In this document: one piece after another, positions 16,649-26,257 of the stretch
How the letters are laid out: each line of letters opens with the position of its first letter
Position numbering within the stretch: position 1 is the first letter of the stretch
Source: Terriglobia bacterium
GTDB taxonomy: Bacteria > Acidobacteriota > Terriglobia > Terriglobales > Acidobacteriaceae
Length of the DNA: 64,000 nt
Assembly: GCA_020073215.1 (NCBI GenBank)
Contig: JAIQFO010000023.1
Location: forward strand, 1 to 64,000
Direction: 5' to 3'
Made by a program: the position numbers and the translations under genes
The notes under the pieces: model-generated
What the model was told of the DNA's origin: nothing
What the model saw: only the letters and a program-made list of their open reading frames with translations
Databases searched by the model: none

Positions 16649-19594
16649 TTACTGCAGCTTCGAGTACTCCGCCTTGGCTTCTTTCAGGATTGGGATGTTG
16701 ACATCGGCGTCTTTCCAGAGGGCGAAGAAGTCCTGGTAGGCAGTGCGGCTTTTCTGTGCATCACTCTGGAGCGCATAAGCGCGGCCCAGCCCCAAATGCG
16801 CGAGAGACATGAGCGGGTCGGACGGAGCGCTGCCGCGGAGCGCGAGAATCTTCTGAAACTCCTGGGCCGCTTCACTGCCGTGACCGGTCTTCAGATAGGC
16901 AAGTCCGCGGATATACAAGACCGCACTGTTGGCCTTGTCGTAAGCGTTCGCCGGCTTCAGCAGTTCGATCGCCTTGGTCGCATCGCCGCTGCTGAGCGTC
17001 GCGGCCGCCCGCACCTGGGGAACGAAAACGGCTTGTACCAGGACGTCGTCGGGGCGGCTCTTGGCGACTTCTTCCGCCAAGTCGAGCGCTTTCTTGTTCT
17101 CTCCCGCGAAGGCTAAGACATTCCCCGCTGAGAGCTTTTGGTTGTAATCTTGAAAAATCCCCAGGGACGCATTGGCGGATTCAATCGCCTCTTTGCGATT
17201 CCCGGCCAGTGCCTGTACCCACGCGCGCTCCGACACCGCGCCCGCCTCCGCACTCTTGACCTGGACTCTCTGACCGACCTGGCGGGCCTTCTCATAGAAG
17301 TCTTCGGCCTGACGAAGCTGGCCATGGGAGGCCGCGATATCACCATGGCGAAAGAAGACGGCCCACTCCAGGTCCGGCTGCGCTTTGCTGAGAGATTCTT
17401 CGCTCTCCATGGTGGCGAGATCGCCCTGGGCCAGTGCGATGGTGGCTAAGGTGTCGTGCAGGGACAGGAATTCGGGGTGAAGCTGCAGTCCCTGTTTAGC
17501 AACGGCCTTGGCTTCCTCCAGCCGGTTAAGTCCCATGTACGCGCTCGCCGAATTCAAATAGCCGCGCGATTCATCGGGGGCCACGCGAATGCCCTCTCTG
17601 GCGTTCTCTAGCGCCTTGTCAAAATCGCCCAGTTGCAGATCGGGGACGGAGAGATTGATGTAGGGGGTTACGTCTCGAGGATAAGTCTGCTTGTACAGTT
17701 CGTAGGAAGCGTTGCCCTTCTCCAACTGGCCACTGTCGGCATAGTAGTGGGAGGTGATGTAAAGTCTCTCTCGCTCGCTGGCACGGTCCTTGAGCTCGAA
17801 GGCTTTTTTGCGACATTCCTCAGACGCGTTCAGCTGTCCGTAGTTGCCATACACCACGCCCAGCCGGGCATAGGCCATAGCGAAGTTGGGATCCAACTCG
17901 AGAGCCCGCTTGTAGAAGGGGATGGATGCCAAGTCATCCCCCGCGGCGTGCTTCTCATCGCCCAAGGTGAACGCCTTCAGCGCCTCCAGCGACGACGTGG
18001 TCGCTTCCTCGAGCGGCTTGTCAAACCTCTGGATGGATGCCAGAGACTCGCCGAGTTTTTCGCGTAATTGAGAAGTGGATTGATCGAGGGCCTTCAACAC
18101 CTGCTCTTTGCTGTCCGCCCGGGCCTGCACCTCGGCAAGCGTGTCGCCGGATGCGACATTGACGGCATCGAGCGTCACCACGTACTGGCTCCCCATGCCG
18201 GCAATTGATCCGACAAGCAACGCTTTCACCCCCGTGCGTTGCGCGATTTCGCGCCCGATGCCGGGAGTGATGCGCTCCTCCGGCGACTTGCCCATCAAAG
18301 TCAACGTGTGGCGCGCCCGTTCGTCCGAGACCACATTCAAGAACGGTGACTGCTGCAGGTCGACGGCCAGCGCTTTCTTGAGCGTCCCGTCGAAAACCGC
18401 ATCGCCGGTGGAATTGACAAAATCCGCGAGCAGAATGGAGTCCTTCTCCGTAATGGCATGAGCGCGGGACGAACGGAAGTAGAGTGCGCCGGCCACGACC
18501 GCGAGTAAGATCCCGGTCACGGGAGCGAGAATCTTCCAAAGCGGGCGGCGCGGGACTTCCACTGCAACCGAGCCGCTGGCTTGGGGGGCAGGCACGCCGG
18601 CGGAGCTGGTTCGTTCGCGGGGCCGCAGGTGGGATCCGGAACTCATCCCGGAACCAGAGGCTGCGGGGACGGCTGGGCTCGAAGCGGGCGCCGGTTCGAC
18701 CTCGCTCTGTACCGCTGCCCGTCCCGAATCCGAGTCCCGTTTCAGTCGCTGCAGGTCGGCGCGCAGGTCCCCGGCGTGCTGGTAGCGCAGGTTGCGATCT
18801 TTCTCCAGCGCCTTATTCACGATGCGCTCAAGTTCGAGCGGGAGATCGGGATTCAGGCGCACTGGGGCCGCGGGAGCTTTGTGCAGAATGGAATCGAACA
18901 AAGCGGCCGAAGTCTCCCCTCGGAATGGGAGCGCGCCGGTCGCCATCTCATAGAGGACCGCGCCGAACGAGAACAGATCGGTGCGGCCGTCGATGTCCTT
19001 TCCCAGGGCCTGCTCGGGCGACATGTAGGCAACTGTTCCCAGGGCCATACCTGGGCTCGTCAGGTGCTGATCGTCCACCCCCACGGTAGCCTCTCCCGGG
19101 GCTGCGTCCGTGCGACCGGCCATTGGGGTCAGCTTGGCCAACCCGAAGTCGAGGATCTTGGCGTGGCCGCGCTTGGTCACAAACAGATTCGCTGGCTTGA
19201 TGTCGCGGTGCACAATGCCTTCCGCATGGGCCGCATCAAGCGCGTCGGCGATTTCGATGGCCAGCGACAGAAGGGTTTCGATCTCGATCGGGCGCCCGGC
19301 GATTCGATGCTTGAGCGTCATGCCGTCAAGGAATTCCATGGCAATGAATGGATGCCCCTCGTGCTCGCCGATGTCGTGGATGGTGCAGATGTTGGGATGA
19401 TTCAGGGCTGAGGCAGCCTGCGCCTCGCGCTGGAAGCGGCTCAGGGCTTGCGGATCGCGGGCTACTTCCTCGGGCAGGAACTTAAGGGCAATGAAACGCC
19501 GAAGGCGCGTGTCTTCGGCCTTGTACACCACGCCCATTCCACCCCCACCCAGCTTTTCGATAATGCGGTAGTGCGAAATGGTCTGACCGATCAT
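16649..19594 (-). CDS. Transmembrane Ser/Thr protein kinase with TPR repeats
   Basis: This 981-residue protein has a Hanks-type kinase at about 9-275: glycine loop [13 protein letters not shown], the Lys of ALKFLPEEV, catalytic [17 protein letters not shown] and the [11 protein letters not shown] activation segment. A Pro/Ser-rich linker leads to one membrane helix at about 354-372 ([19 protein letters not shown]). The outside part starts with a TolB/FlgO-like alpha-beta domain ([19 protein letters not shown]) and continues with many TPRs to the end. The architecture is common in Acidobacteriota. Substrates are unknown. A decayed response regulator lies just upstream. Confidence 0.93.
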   Translation of the reverse strand: MIGQTISHYRIIEKLGGGGMGVVYKAEDTRLRRFIALKFLPEEVARDPQALSRFQREAQAASALNHPNICTIHDIGEHEGHPFIAMEFLDGMTLKHRIAGRPIEIETLLSLAIEIADALDAAHAEGIVHRDIKPANLFVTKRGHAKILDFGLAKLTPMAGRTDAAPGEATVGVDDQHLTSPGMALGTVAYMSPEQALGKDIDGRTDLFSFGAVLYEMATGALPFRGETSAALFDSILHKAPAAPVRLNPDLPLELERIVNKALEKDRNLRYQHAGDLRADLQRLKRDSDSGRAAVQSEVEPAPASSPAVPAASGSGMSSGSHLRPRERTSSAGVPAPQASGSVAVEVPRRPLWKILAPVTGILLAVVAGALYFRSSRAHAITEKDSILLADFVNSTGDAVFDGTLKKALAVDLQQSPFLNVVSDERARHTLTLMGKSPEERITPGIGREIAQRTGVKALLVGSIAGMGSQYVVTLDAVNVASGDTLAEVQARADSKEQVLKALDQSTSQLREKLGESLASIQRFDKPLEEATTSSLEALKAFTLGDEKHAAGDDLASIPFYKRALELDPNFAMAYARLGVVYGNYGQLNASEECRKKAFELKDRASERERLYITSHYYADSGQLEKGNASYELYKQTYPRDVTPYINLSVPDLQLGDFDKALENAREGIRVAPDESRGYLNSASAYMGLNRLEEAKAVAKQGLQLHPEFLSLHDTLATIALAQGDLATMESEESLSKAQPDLEWAVFFRHGDIAASHGQLRQAEDFYEKARQVGQRVQVKSAEAGAVSERAWVQALAGNRKEAIESANASLGIFQDYNQKLSAGNVLAFAGENKKALDLAEEVAKSRPDDVLVQAVFVPQVRAAATLSSGDATKAIELLKPANAYDKANSAVLYIRGLAYLKTGHGSEAAQEFQKILALRGSAPSDPLMSLAHLGLGRAYALQSDAQKSRTAYQDFFALWKDADVNIPILKEAKAEYSKLQ

Positions 19595-19706
19595 CGGACG
19601 ATGTGGCTTTCGGGTCGCTTCATCTTACGGACGCGACCTCCACTAGTCAACGAATGGCGTCTCTCGCTCAAGCGTGTCGAAACCGGAGCCGCTCTCCGAC
19701 TGTCGA

Positions 19707-20105
19707 CTAGCGTAGGGTGCGCCGTTCCGCCTCTGGCGCCTCGGCATCCAGAATTTGCCTAACCTTGGCCACCAACTCCGATACCGAGAAGGGCTTAGCC
19801 GGGAGCCACAGTCCCGGAGCAAGCACCTCATCGTGCACGATCGCGTCGCTGGTATAGCGGGAAACGTACAGAACTCCGGTACGGGGGGTATCCGTGTCAC
19901 TTGCTCGGCGAGGCGAGGGCCGTTCATCCCGAACAGGATCACATCCGTAGCCAGCAGTTGGATGTCCGGGTGATGGGCGCGGCCTGGGGCGAGACCTTCC
20001 TCCGGCCCGGCGGCGGGCAAGACTTTGATGACCGTGGTTCGCCCGCACTGTGGAAGAAGGACGAAAGGAGCAGCACCGCCTCTTTGATCGGCCCTCGATC
20101 CGGGC
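19707..20105 (-). pseudogene. Degraded CheY-like response regulator
   Basis: Two reading frames carry pieces of one receiver domain. The upstream frame has VLPAAGPEEGLAPGRAHHPD then QLLATDVILFGMNGPRLAEQ, around the phospho-acceptor. The other frame has TGVLYVSRYTSDAIVHDEVL and the terminal WLPAKPFSVSELVAKVRQIL. The switch falls near a run of six C/G at about 19885-19890, a likely indel. The first strand and helix (the usual VEDE part) are also unrecognisable, so a sequencing error alone does not explain it. It lies upstream of the kinase gene on the same strand. Confidence 0.65.
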
Positions 20106-20135
20106 ATCGCGGAGCACGGACCACGCTCCGGCGCT

Positions 20136-20164
20136 TTGCGATATATTGTGTTATATATATATCC
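20136..20164 (+). promoter_or_regulatory. AT-rich promoter/operator of the chromate operon
   Basis: A striking GATATATTGTGTTATATATA stretch, with GATATAT and ATATATC as inverted ends (20140-20163), sits just before the first chr gene in otherwise GC-rich DNA. TTGCGA followed by TATATC-like boxes could be -35 and -10. The gene start at 20173 has no Shine-Dalgarno, so the transcript may be leaderless. Regulation by a ChrB-like factor is inferred. Confidence 0.45.
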
Positions 20165-20172
20165 TATTGGCA

Positions 20173-21105
20173 ATGACTGTACCTGAATCGATGACGACCC
20201 CTCCGTGGCTGCTTCTGGTTTTTAGTCTGCCCACCAAGGGCGCCAGTCAACGAGTTGAGGTTTGGCGGAAGCTCCGGCGTTATGGAACGTTGGCCCTTCG
20301 CAGTTCGGGCTACGTATTGCCCAACACTCCGGTGAACCAGGAACGCATGGAGTGGCTGGCCGCGGCCATTCGCACCTACCAGGGGCAGGCATCGGTGGTG
20401 CGGGTACAGGATTTTGATGATTTACCGGCAGAGCATTTGAAGAGGCAATTCATCGAAGCCAGGTCCAGTGACTACCAGAAGCTGTTGCACGAGGCGAAGA
20501 GGCTTCAGGCTCTTTCTCCCGCGCGAAGACCGAGCGGACGCCTGAACCGGATTCGGCGCCGTTTCCTCGAGCTTCAGGATATCGACTTCTTCGAGAATCC
20601 ACTGCGAACCAAGCTTGAGAATTTCCTGGCTGAGGCTGACGAACCGGACAGGGCAAGGCCGGCGCGAAAAGGCAAACGAAACTCCGCGGAGTTCCTCAAC
20701 CGTTTATGGATGACGCGATCTCGTCCGGGCATTGATCGGGTTTCTTCGGCCTGGTTGATCCGGCGTTTCGTTGACCGGAAGGCGCGCTTCGTCTTCGGCG
20801 CTGAACCTGGGGAAAATCCTGAGGCCATTCCTTTCGACATGTTTTGCCCGCAAGGCTTCGGTCACCGTGGAGAGGACTGCACCTTCGAAACCTTGTGCAA
20901 GCAGTTCTCGATCCGGGACAGGAGGGTGAAACGTATCGCCCAGATGATTCACGACGCCGATCTCGGGGACGAAAAGTTTGGACGGCCTGAAGGGCTGGGG
21001 TTGGATCGAGTGCTGAACGGCTGGGCGAAAGAAGACTTGCCCGACGAAGAACTCCTGCAGCGAGGGATGGATCTGATCGAGGGACTGTATCACTCCGGGG
21101 TATGA
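20173..21105 (+). CDS. chrB: Chromate resistance protein ChrB (full length)
   Basis: The 310-residue protein has the ChrB N-terminal domain (about 10-175: WLLLVFSLPTKGASQRVEVW and the typical RSSGYVLPNT) and the C-terminal ChrB domain (about 180-310: GIDRVSSAWLIRRFVDRKA, FDMFCPQGFGHRGEDCTFE, MIHDADLGDEKFGRPE). ChrB proteins are reported as chromate-responsive regulators or helpers of the ChrA pump. The ATG at 20173 is used because the track ORF begins far upstream through the promoter. It opens a six-gene operon ending with chrA. Confidence 0.85.
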   Translation: MTVPESMTTPPWLLLVFSLPTKGASQRVEVWRKLRRYGTLALRSSGYVLPNTPVNQERMEWLAAAIRTYQGQASVVRVQDFDDLPAEHLKRQFIEARSSDYQKLLHEAKRLQALSPARRPSGRLNRIRRRFLELQDIDFFENPLRTKLENFLAEADEPDRARPARKGKRNSAEFLNRLWMTRSRPGIDRVSSAWLIRRFVDRKARFVFGAEPGENPEAIPFDMFCPQGFGHRGEDCTFETLCKQFSIRDRRVKRIAQMIHDADLGDEKFGRPEGLGLDRVLNGWAKEDLPDEELLQRGMDLIEGLYHSGV

Positions 21106-21118
21106 AAGGGAGGTCGCG

Positions 21119-21556
21119 ATGAAGTGGATTACGCGGCGCAATGTCAAGGTGGACCGGGTCGCTTGTCCGTGGCTGATCCGCCGCTTTGTCGACCAGGATG
21201 CACGATTCCTGTTCGTGGAGGAAGCGCAACTGCTGGAGTCGGCGCGTTGCGAGGGCGCGATTCCGTTTGATGCGCCTCGCATCCCTGAAATCAAGCTCAA
21301 CCACAGAGGCGAACGCTGCACCTTCGAGGCGATTCTCGAAGATTATCAACTGCGCGATCCTGCCCTCGCCCAGTTGGCATTGATCGTGCGTGCCGCGGAT
21401 GTGAAAGGACAGGAGCACGCGGCAGGGGAAGGGCTTGGATTGCGGGCCGTGGCCAATGGGTTCTCGGCCATGGGTCTGTCGGACGAGGACCGTCTGGCGC
21501 GGCAATTCCCTGTCTACGACGCGCTCTACGAATACGTGCGAACGCAGGGAAAGTAA
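21119..21556 (+). CDS. Stand-alone ChrB C-terminal domain protein
   Basis: This 145-residue protein corresponds to only the C-terminal half of ChrB: KVDRVACPWLIRRFVDQDAR, then FDAPRIPEIKLNHRGERCTF and LIVRAADVKGQEHAAGEGLG. It follows the full-length chrB by 13 bp behind GGGAGGT and looks like an ancient duplication of that domain. The conserved Cys in VACPWLIRR is replaced by Ser in the upstream protein (VSSAWLIRR), so the two may not do the same job. Confidence 0.8.
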   Translation: MKWITRRNVKVDRVACPWLIRRFVDQDARFLFVEEAQLLESARCEGAIPFDAPRIPEIKLNHRGERCTFEAILEDYQLRDPALAQLALIVRAADVKGQEHAAGEGLGLRAVANGFSAMGLSDEDRLARQFPVYDALYEYVRTQGK

Positions 21557-21559
21557 ACC

Positions 21560-22843
21560 ATGCACCATTGCCGAGACCGGTTTCTGATTTACGCTGCGGC
21601 GCTACTGCGCGCGCTCGGGGTGGGGCTGCTCGGGGTGTTGTTGGGCATCGTTCTGTTCCGCGCGGGAGCGTCGTCGCTGCAAATAGGCTTCGTGATTGCC
21701 GCAGGAATTGCCGGCGGAGCAGCAGCAACTTCTGCGGTCAGTTTCTACGGAGACAGGTTCGGAAGACGGCGCACCCTGATCTTCCTTTCCTCGTTGGCGG
21801 CCCTCGGCGGAATTGGCCTCGCGCTTACGCCGCGATTCTCGCTGCTGCTGGCGATTGCGTTTGTCGGAATGCTGAACGGAACGGGGACCGATCGCGGCGC
21901 AGCCTTTGCGGTGGAGCAGGCCATCTTGCCGGGACTGGTATCCGATGCGCACCGGACCTGGGCGCTCTCCTGGTACAACGTCATTCTCGATAGCGGGAGC
22001 GCGGTGGGCGCGCTGGCTGCCGGATTGCCTTTTCTTCTGCAGCGCTGGCTGGCGCTCAACCTGGCAGCGTCCTTTGCGGGCATTTTCTTTGGATACGCCG
22101 CCGTCAACCTGCTCAGCGGAATCTTGTACTTGTTCCTGTCAACGGACGTCGAAGTCGCGTGGTCCACGAGGCAGCGGCCGTTGCATCTCATTTCTGCGCA
22201 GACCGTTTCTCCCCAGACCAGGAGCATCGTTCAGAAGCTGACCGCCCTCTTCTCGCTCGACAGCCTGGGTGGTGGGTTCCTCACCGACGCGCTGGTTTCC
22301 TATTGGTTCTTTCGCCGTTTTGGTATTCCCGAGCATAGTCTGGGTATTCTTTTTTTTGCTCTTCACCTGCTGAATGCAGGCTCTCATCTTGGGGCCGCGT
22401 GGCTGGCGAAAAAGATCGGCCTGCTCAATACCATGGTGTTTACGCATCTGCCGTCCAGTGTTTTCCTGCTTGCGGTGCCGCTCGCGCGATCGTCCAAGGT
22501 TGCGGTTGCGCTCCTGGTAATGCGGGAAGCTTTGGCGGAAATGGACGTGCCCACGCGCCAGTCCTATGTGGCCGCGGTCGTCCGTCCGGAAGAGCGCACC
22601 TTTGCCACCGGGATTACCAATCTGGCTAGAAATGTTTGCTGGGCAATCGGTTCTTCCCTGGCGGGAGTGTCCATGCAGAGCCTGGCTTTCTCGGCGCCCT
22701 TGATTGCCGGAGGAGGTCTCAAGATCGGCTATGACTTTCTTCTTTACCGTGCCTTCCGGCACCTCAAGCCGCCAGAGGAGCAGAGATTCACCGGAGAACA
22801 GGTTGCGACCCGCAATATTGGTCCGGTAGCGCCGAGCGGTTGA
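21560..22843 (+). CDS. MFS transporter of the chromate operon
   Basis: This 427-residue protein has about 12 hydrophobic segments and the MFS loop motif in YGDRFGRRRTLIF between helices 2 and 3. A second helix-rich half begins at about 225. It starts 3 bp after the small ChrB gene. An export role for chromate or an organic conjugate is inferred only from the operon. The substrate cannot be read from the sequence. Confidence 0.8.
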   Translation: MHHCRDRFLIYAAALLRALGVGLLGVLLGIVLFRAGASSLQIGFVIAAGIAGGAAATSAVSFYGDRFGRRRTLIFLSSLAALGGIGLALTPRFSLLLAIAFVGMLNGTGTDRGAAFAVEQAILPGLVSDAHRTWALSWYNVILDSGSAVGALAAGLPFLLQRWLALNLAASFAGIFFGYAAVNLLSGILYLFLSTDVEVAWSTRQRPLHLISAQTVSPQTRSIVQKLTALFSLDSLGGGFLTDALVSYWFFRRFGIPEHSLGILFFALHLLNAGSHLGAAWLAKKIGLLNTMVFTHLPSSVFLLAVPLARSSKVAVALLVMREALAEMDVPTRQSYVAAVVRPEERTFATGITNLARNVCWAIGSSLAGVSMQSLAFSAPLIAGGGLKIGYDFLLYRAFRHLKPPEEQRFTGEQVATRNIGPVAPSG

Positions 22844-22937
22844 ATCCCCTTAGGAAGGAAAACGGAGGAGTTATGACAACGCGGTGTTTGATCATTTTCT
22901 TCACGGGTAACCAGTCCATTCGCGAAAGGAACAGGAT

Positions 22938-23765
22938 ATGTGCACAGTAAAGATTGCTGTTCTTGCTGCCGTGCTGGTCGGGTTAGCAGCCCTCGTGGCT
23001 TGCAACGATAAGGACACGGACGAGCGGCAAACCACGCCCTCCAAAGTTCTGGCTGGGCAGCAAACCACAACTCAGAAACCCGCCGAGAAACCCGATGCCG
23101 ACGAAGAGGAAGAGGGTGAAGAAGGTCCGGCGACTCCCGCTGCGGTGGCCGCTGAAAAGCCTGCTCCCCGGCAACCCTCCGGTAAGCAGTTCCTCTATGA
23201 CTTCGATGGCGATGCTTCCGCACAACTGCCCGCTAAATTCCATGCTGCCCGCACCGGATCGGGCGCTGAAAGCAAATGGGCGGTGCTGGCCGACCCCACC
23301 GCTCCTTCAAAGCCCAATATTGTTGCCCAGACTTCAGCCGACCAAACCGATTACCGCTTCCCCCTGCTGATCGCCGACGAGGGATCTTTTCAGGACTTGG
23401 AGGTGAGCGTTAGGTTCAAGGCAGTCACTGGAAGCGTTGACCGGGCAGCAGGATTGGTTTTCCGCCTCAAAGACCCGAACAACTATTACGTCGTTCGTGC
23501 CAACGCTTTGGAGAACAATTACCGCCTCTATCGCTTGGTCAACGGCAGGCGGAGCCAGTTTGCGGGAGCCAACCTCAATGTCACCTCGGGAGAATGGCAC
23601 GAACTTCGGGTGGAGGCCGCGGGCAACAGGATCACTTGTTACTACGACGGCGCCAAGAAAATCGAGGCTACAGACAACACGTTCAAGGATGCAGGAAAAG
23701 TTGGCTTGTGGACCAAGGCCGATTCAGTCACATATTTTGACGACTTGAAGGTCACGGCGAAGTGA
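22938..23765 (+). CDS. Lipoprotein with LamG/DUF1080-like beta-sandwich domain
   Basis: The signal sequence MCTVKIAVLAAVLVGLAALV ends in a lipobox with Cys22, so the mature protein is lipid-anchored. A low-complexity acidic and Pro/Ala linker (about 25-75) follows, with DADEEEEGEEGP. The rest (about 80-275) is a concanavalin-like sandwich: LYDFDGDASAQLP, DLEVSVRFKAVTGSVDRAAG, NYYVVRANALENNYRLYRLV and SGEWHELRVEAAGNRITCYY. Similar domains bind carbohydrates. Its place in a chromate operon is unexpected. AGGAACAGGAT precedes the ATG. Confidence 0.75.
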   Translation: MCTVKIAVLAAVLVGLAALVACNDKDTDERQTTPSKVLAGQQTTTQKPAEKPDADEEEEGEEGPATPAAVAAEKPAPRQPSGKQFLYDFDGDASAQLPAKFHAARTGSGAESKWAVLADPTAPSKPNIVAQTSADQTDYRFPLLIADEGSFQDLEVSVRFKAVTGSVDRAAGLVFRLKDPNNYYVVRANALENNYRLYRLVNGRRSQFAGANLNVTSGEWHELRVEAAGNRITCYYDGAKKIEATDNTFKDAGKVGLWTKADSVTYFDDLKVTAK

Positions 23766-23893
23766 CGGAGTAAATGGATCAAGGGAATCCGAATGCACTG
23801 CAAATTACCAATGTTCGGTCTGATCGCAGCTCCCGCGATTTCGTCCCATAAGCGGAGAGCTGCCCCATGCCACCTCGCCAATTGGAGGAGTCA

Positions 23894-24826
23894 ATGAAGA
23901 TTACAAAGCTGTCATCGACCTGGAGAAGCACTTTAGCCGCGGTAATCATGCTTGTCGTCTCCCTAGCAGCAAACTCTCCGGCCCAGGCCACGGGAAACCA
24001 GAAGGTGGCAGGGGAATGGAAAACCGTCGAAGATGTCTTCGGATTTCCAGGAGCCAACCTGCCTGGAGGAGTGATCCGTTTCAACATGCCGCGCAAGGAC
24101 CTTCATGTAACCTTGGCCGGCACCGAAATCAAGCCCGGTCTTGCCCTCGGCGCGTGGGCAGCCTTCCACCATGTCGGCGCCAACGATGCGATGGTGATGG
24201 GCGATCTCGTCCTCACCGAAGACGAAGTCGCTCCGGTGGTGAAGGCCCTGCTGGATGGAGGAGTCGAAGTCACCGCCATCCACAACCATCTCATCGGCGA
24301 ATCGCCGAAGCTGATCTACCTTCACATGGGCGGGCATGGTGACCCGGTAAAGATGGCCCAGACGATCAAGCATGCGGTTGGGCTAACCAAATCACCCCTC
24401 CCCACGGGCGGCAGCGCAAAAGAAACCGCGGATATTGGATTCGACGTGGCCGCGGTCGAGAAGATCATGGGTCGCCAAGGTAACGTGAGCGGCGGAGTGC
24501 TGCACTTCAACGCGCCACGCGCGGAGAAGCTCACCGAGGAAGGCATGGATACACCGCCCTCGATGGGGGCGGGCACCGCCATCAATTTCCAGCCCACCGG
24601 AAATGGGCGCGCGGCCATAGCTGGGGATTTCGCATTGACGGGGAAAGAAGTTGGTCCCGTTATGAAGGTTCTGCATGACAACGGTGTTCAAACGGTTGCT
24701 CTACACAGCCATGCGCTCGATGACGTACCCAGGCTCTTCTATATGCACTTCTGGGCGAACGACGACGCCCTGAAGCTGGCGAGGGTTCTGCGCGGCGCAC
24801 TCGACCAGACGAACTCGGAAAAATGA
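23894..24826 (+). CDS. Secreted DUF1259 protein
   Basis: This 310-residue protein has a signal peptide (STLAAVIMLVVSLAANSPAQA) and two copies of the DUF1259 fold: DVFGFPGANLPGGVIRFNMP with HNHLIGESPKLIYLHMGGHG, then KIMGRQGNVSGGVLHFNAP with LHSHALDDVPRLFYMHFWAN. The His-rich HNH and HSH pairs suggest metal binding. The family's function is unknown. The start is set at the ATG behind GGAGGAG. It overlaps chrA by 4 bp (ATGA), strong evidence of coupled expression. Confidence 0.8.
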   Translation: MKITKLSSTWRSTLAAVIMLVVSLAANSPAQATGNQKVAGEWKTVEDVFGFPGANLPGGVIRFNMPRKDLHVTLAGTEIKPGLALGAWAAFHHVGANDAMVMGDLVLTEDEVAPVVKALLDGGVEVTAIHNHLIGESPKLIYLHMGGHGDPVKMAQTIKHAVGLTKSPLPTGGSAKETADIGFDVAAVEKIMGRQGNVSGGVLHFNAPRAEKLTEEGMDTPPSMGAGTAINFQPTGNGRAAIAGDFALTGKEVGPVMKVLHDNGVQTVALHSHALDDVPRLFYMHFWANDDALKLARVLRGALDQTNSEK

Positions 24827-25977
24827 CACCGGAAACCACCTCGATATCACCCGAGCCGTCGAGGGTGTCATTCCCTCGATTCGTCGGATATTTCCTGTGG
24901 CTCGGGACCGTGGGCTTCGGCGGACCGATTGCCCTTGCCGGACACATGCAGCAGGATCTGGTGGACAGTCATGGCTGGGTCCGCAAGGAAGACTACCTCG
25001 AGGGTCTGGCGCTGGCGCAACTGGCGCCGGGCCCGCTCGCCGCCCAGCTTGCGATTTATCTCGGATACATTCGCGCAGGAGTCCTCGGAGCTACCGCCGT
25101 GGGTGTGGCGTTCATTCTGCCTTCTTTCCTGATGGTGCTGGGACTCTCGGCAGCCTATGTTCGCTTCGGAGGGCTGCCATGGATGCAGGGAATGTTTTAC
25201 GGAATCGGCGCGGCCGTGATCGGGATCATCGCCCGATCTGCGTTTAAGCTGACCCGACTCACCCTCGGAAGAGACAAGTTGCTGTGGGGAACATTCGCCG
25301 TTCTGGGGATCTCCACCGCATGGACTTCAAAAGAAATCATCTGGCTCTTTTTGTTGGGCGGGGTTGTGAACGTTGTGGCCAAAGCCTTGCCGGGTCGTCA
25401 GTATGCTCGTGTTGCCGCCTCCTCCCTGATTCCAGTCCTAACCGCCGGGACGAACAGCACGCTGCTGCAAATTTTTCTGTACTTCGCCAAGGCGGGAATG
25501 TTCGTGTTCGGAAGCGGACTCGCCGTAGTACCGTTCTTATACAGCGGCACGGTACAAGGGCATCATTGGCTGACCGACCAGCAGTTCGTTGATGCGGTCG
25601 CCGTGGCGATGATCACGCCCGGGCCTGTGGTCATCACCGTCGCCTTTATCGGCTACCTGGCCGCTGGAGTAGCGGGGGCGACGGCAGCCGCGCTGGGAAT
25701 ATTCTTGCCTGTCTATCTTGTAGTTCTGCTCCTGGCGCCGTCGTACAAACGCTGGGCGAAAAACCCTCAGTTGAATGCGTTCGTGCGCGGAGTGACTGCG
25801 GCCGCCACCGGCGCGATTGCCGGCGCTGTCGTTGTTCTCGCGCGCCGCTCGCTGTACGATCTGCCTACCTTCTTGATTTGTGCTGTCAGTCTTGCCGTAC
25901 TGTTCCGGTGGAAGGTTCCTGAGCCGGCTCTCATTGCCTGCGCAGCGGTCGCAGGGCTTGTTCTCCGGCATGGCTAG
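24823..25977 (+). CDS. chrA: Chromate transporter ChrA
   Basis: This 384-residue CHR-family membrane protein has two homologous halves. The family motifs are clear: FGGPIALAGHMQQDLVD and LAQLAPGPLAAQLAIYLGY in the first half, FGSGLAVVPFLYSG and AMITPGPVVITVAFIGYLAA in the second. ChrA expels chromate driven by the proton gradient. It is the last gene of the operon and overlaps the DUF1259 gene by 4 bp. Confidence 0.93.
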   Translation: MTPETTSISPEPSRVSFPRFVGYFLWLGTVGFGGPIALAGHMQQDLVDSHGWVRKEDYLEGLALAQLAPGPLAAQLAIYLGYIRAGVLGATAVGVAFILPSFLMVLGLSAAYVRFGGLPWMQGMFYGIGAAVIGIIARSAFKLTRLTLGRDKLLWGTFAVLGISTAWTSKEIIWLFLLGGVVNVVAKALPGRQYARVAASSLIPVLTAGTNSTLLQIFLYFAKAGMFVFGSGLAVVPFLYSGTVQGHHWLTDQQFVDAVAVAMITPGPVVITVAFIGYLAAGVAGATAAALGIFLPVYLVVLLLAPSYKRWAKNPQLNAFVRGVTAAATGAIAGAVVVLARRSLYDLPTFLICAVSLAVLFRWKVPEPALIACAAVAGLVLRHG

Positions 25978-26022
25978 AACAGCTTGCGGAAAAAGTCGGT
26001 GTTGTACTTGATTTTGGGTGGA

Positions 26023-26091
26023 GCAGCGGTTTACCGCTGCAGTAAGTGCATGGTTTTGAATCCGGCTTTAGCCGCTGAGGGCACGGCCCTC
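26023..26091. repeat. Hairpin repeat pair between chrA and leuS
   Basis: GCAGCGGTTTACCGCTGC (26023-26040) is a near-perfect palindrome, and GAGGGC/GCCCTC at 26077-26091 forms a second stem. They stand about 45 bp after chrA. No T-run follows. They could end the chr transcript through Rho or be another dispersed repeat family. Confidence 0.5.
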
Positions 26092-26257
26092 GCTCACAGA
26101 CGATTTTTTCCCGCAATGTGGAACCCGTTTCGAGGCGGAGTTAGGGGAAAGCCCCCTCCAACTAGGTTCACGCCAGTCCGCACCACCCCACACACGCCGG
26201 ACACCCGCTTGGGCGTTGTAAAATCGTGGATTACTCATTACCGGACTACCCTTATCT

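Noticed and set aside
15481-16701. 406-residue plus-strand ORF
   Set aside because: It is the antisense shadow of DAHP synthase, whose motifs are complete.
23642-24096. Minus-strand ORFs between the lipoprotein and DUF1259 genes
   Set aside because: They are shadows of the operon genes on the other strand and have no family features.
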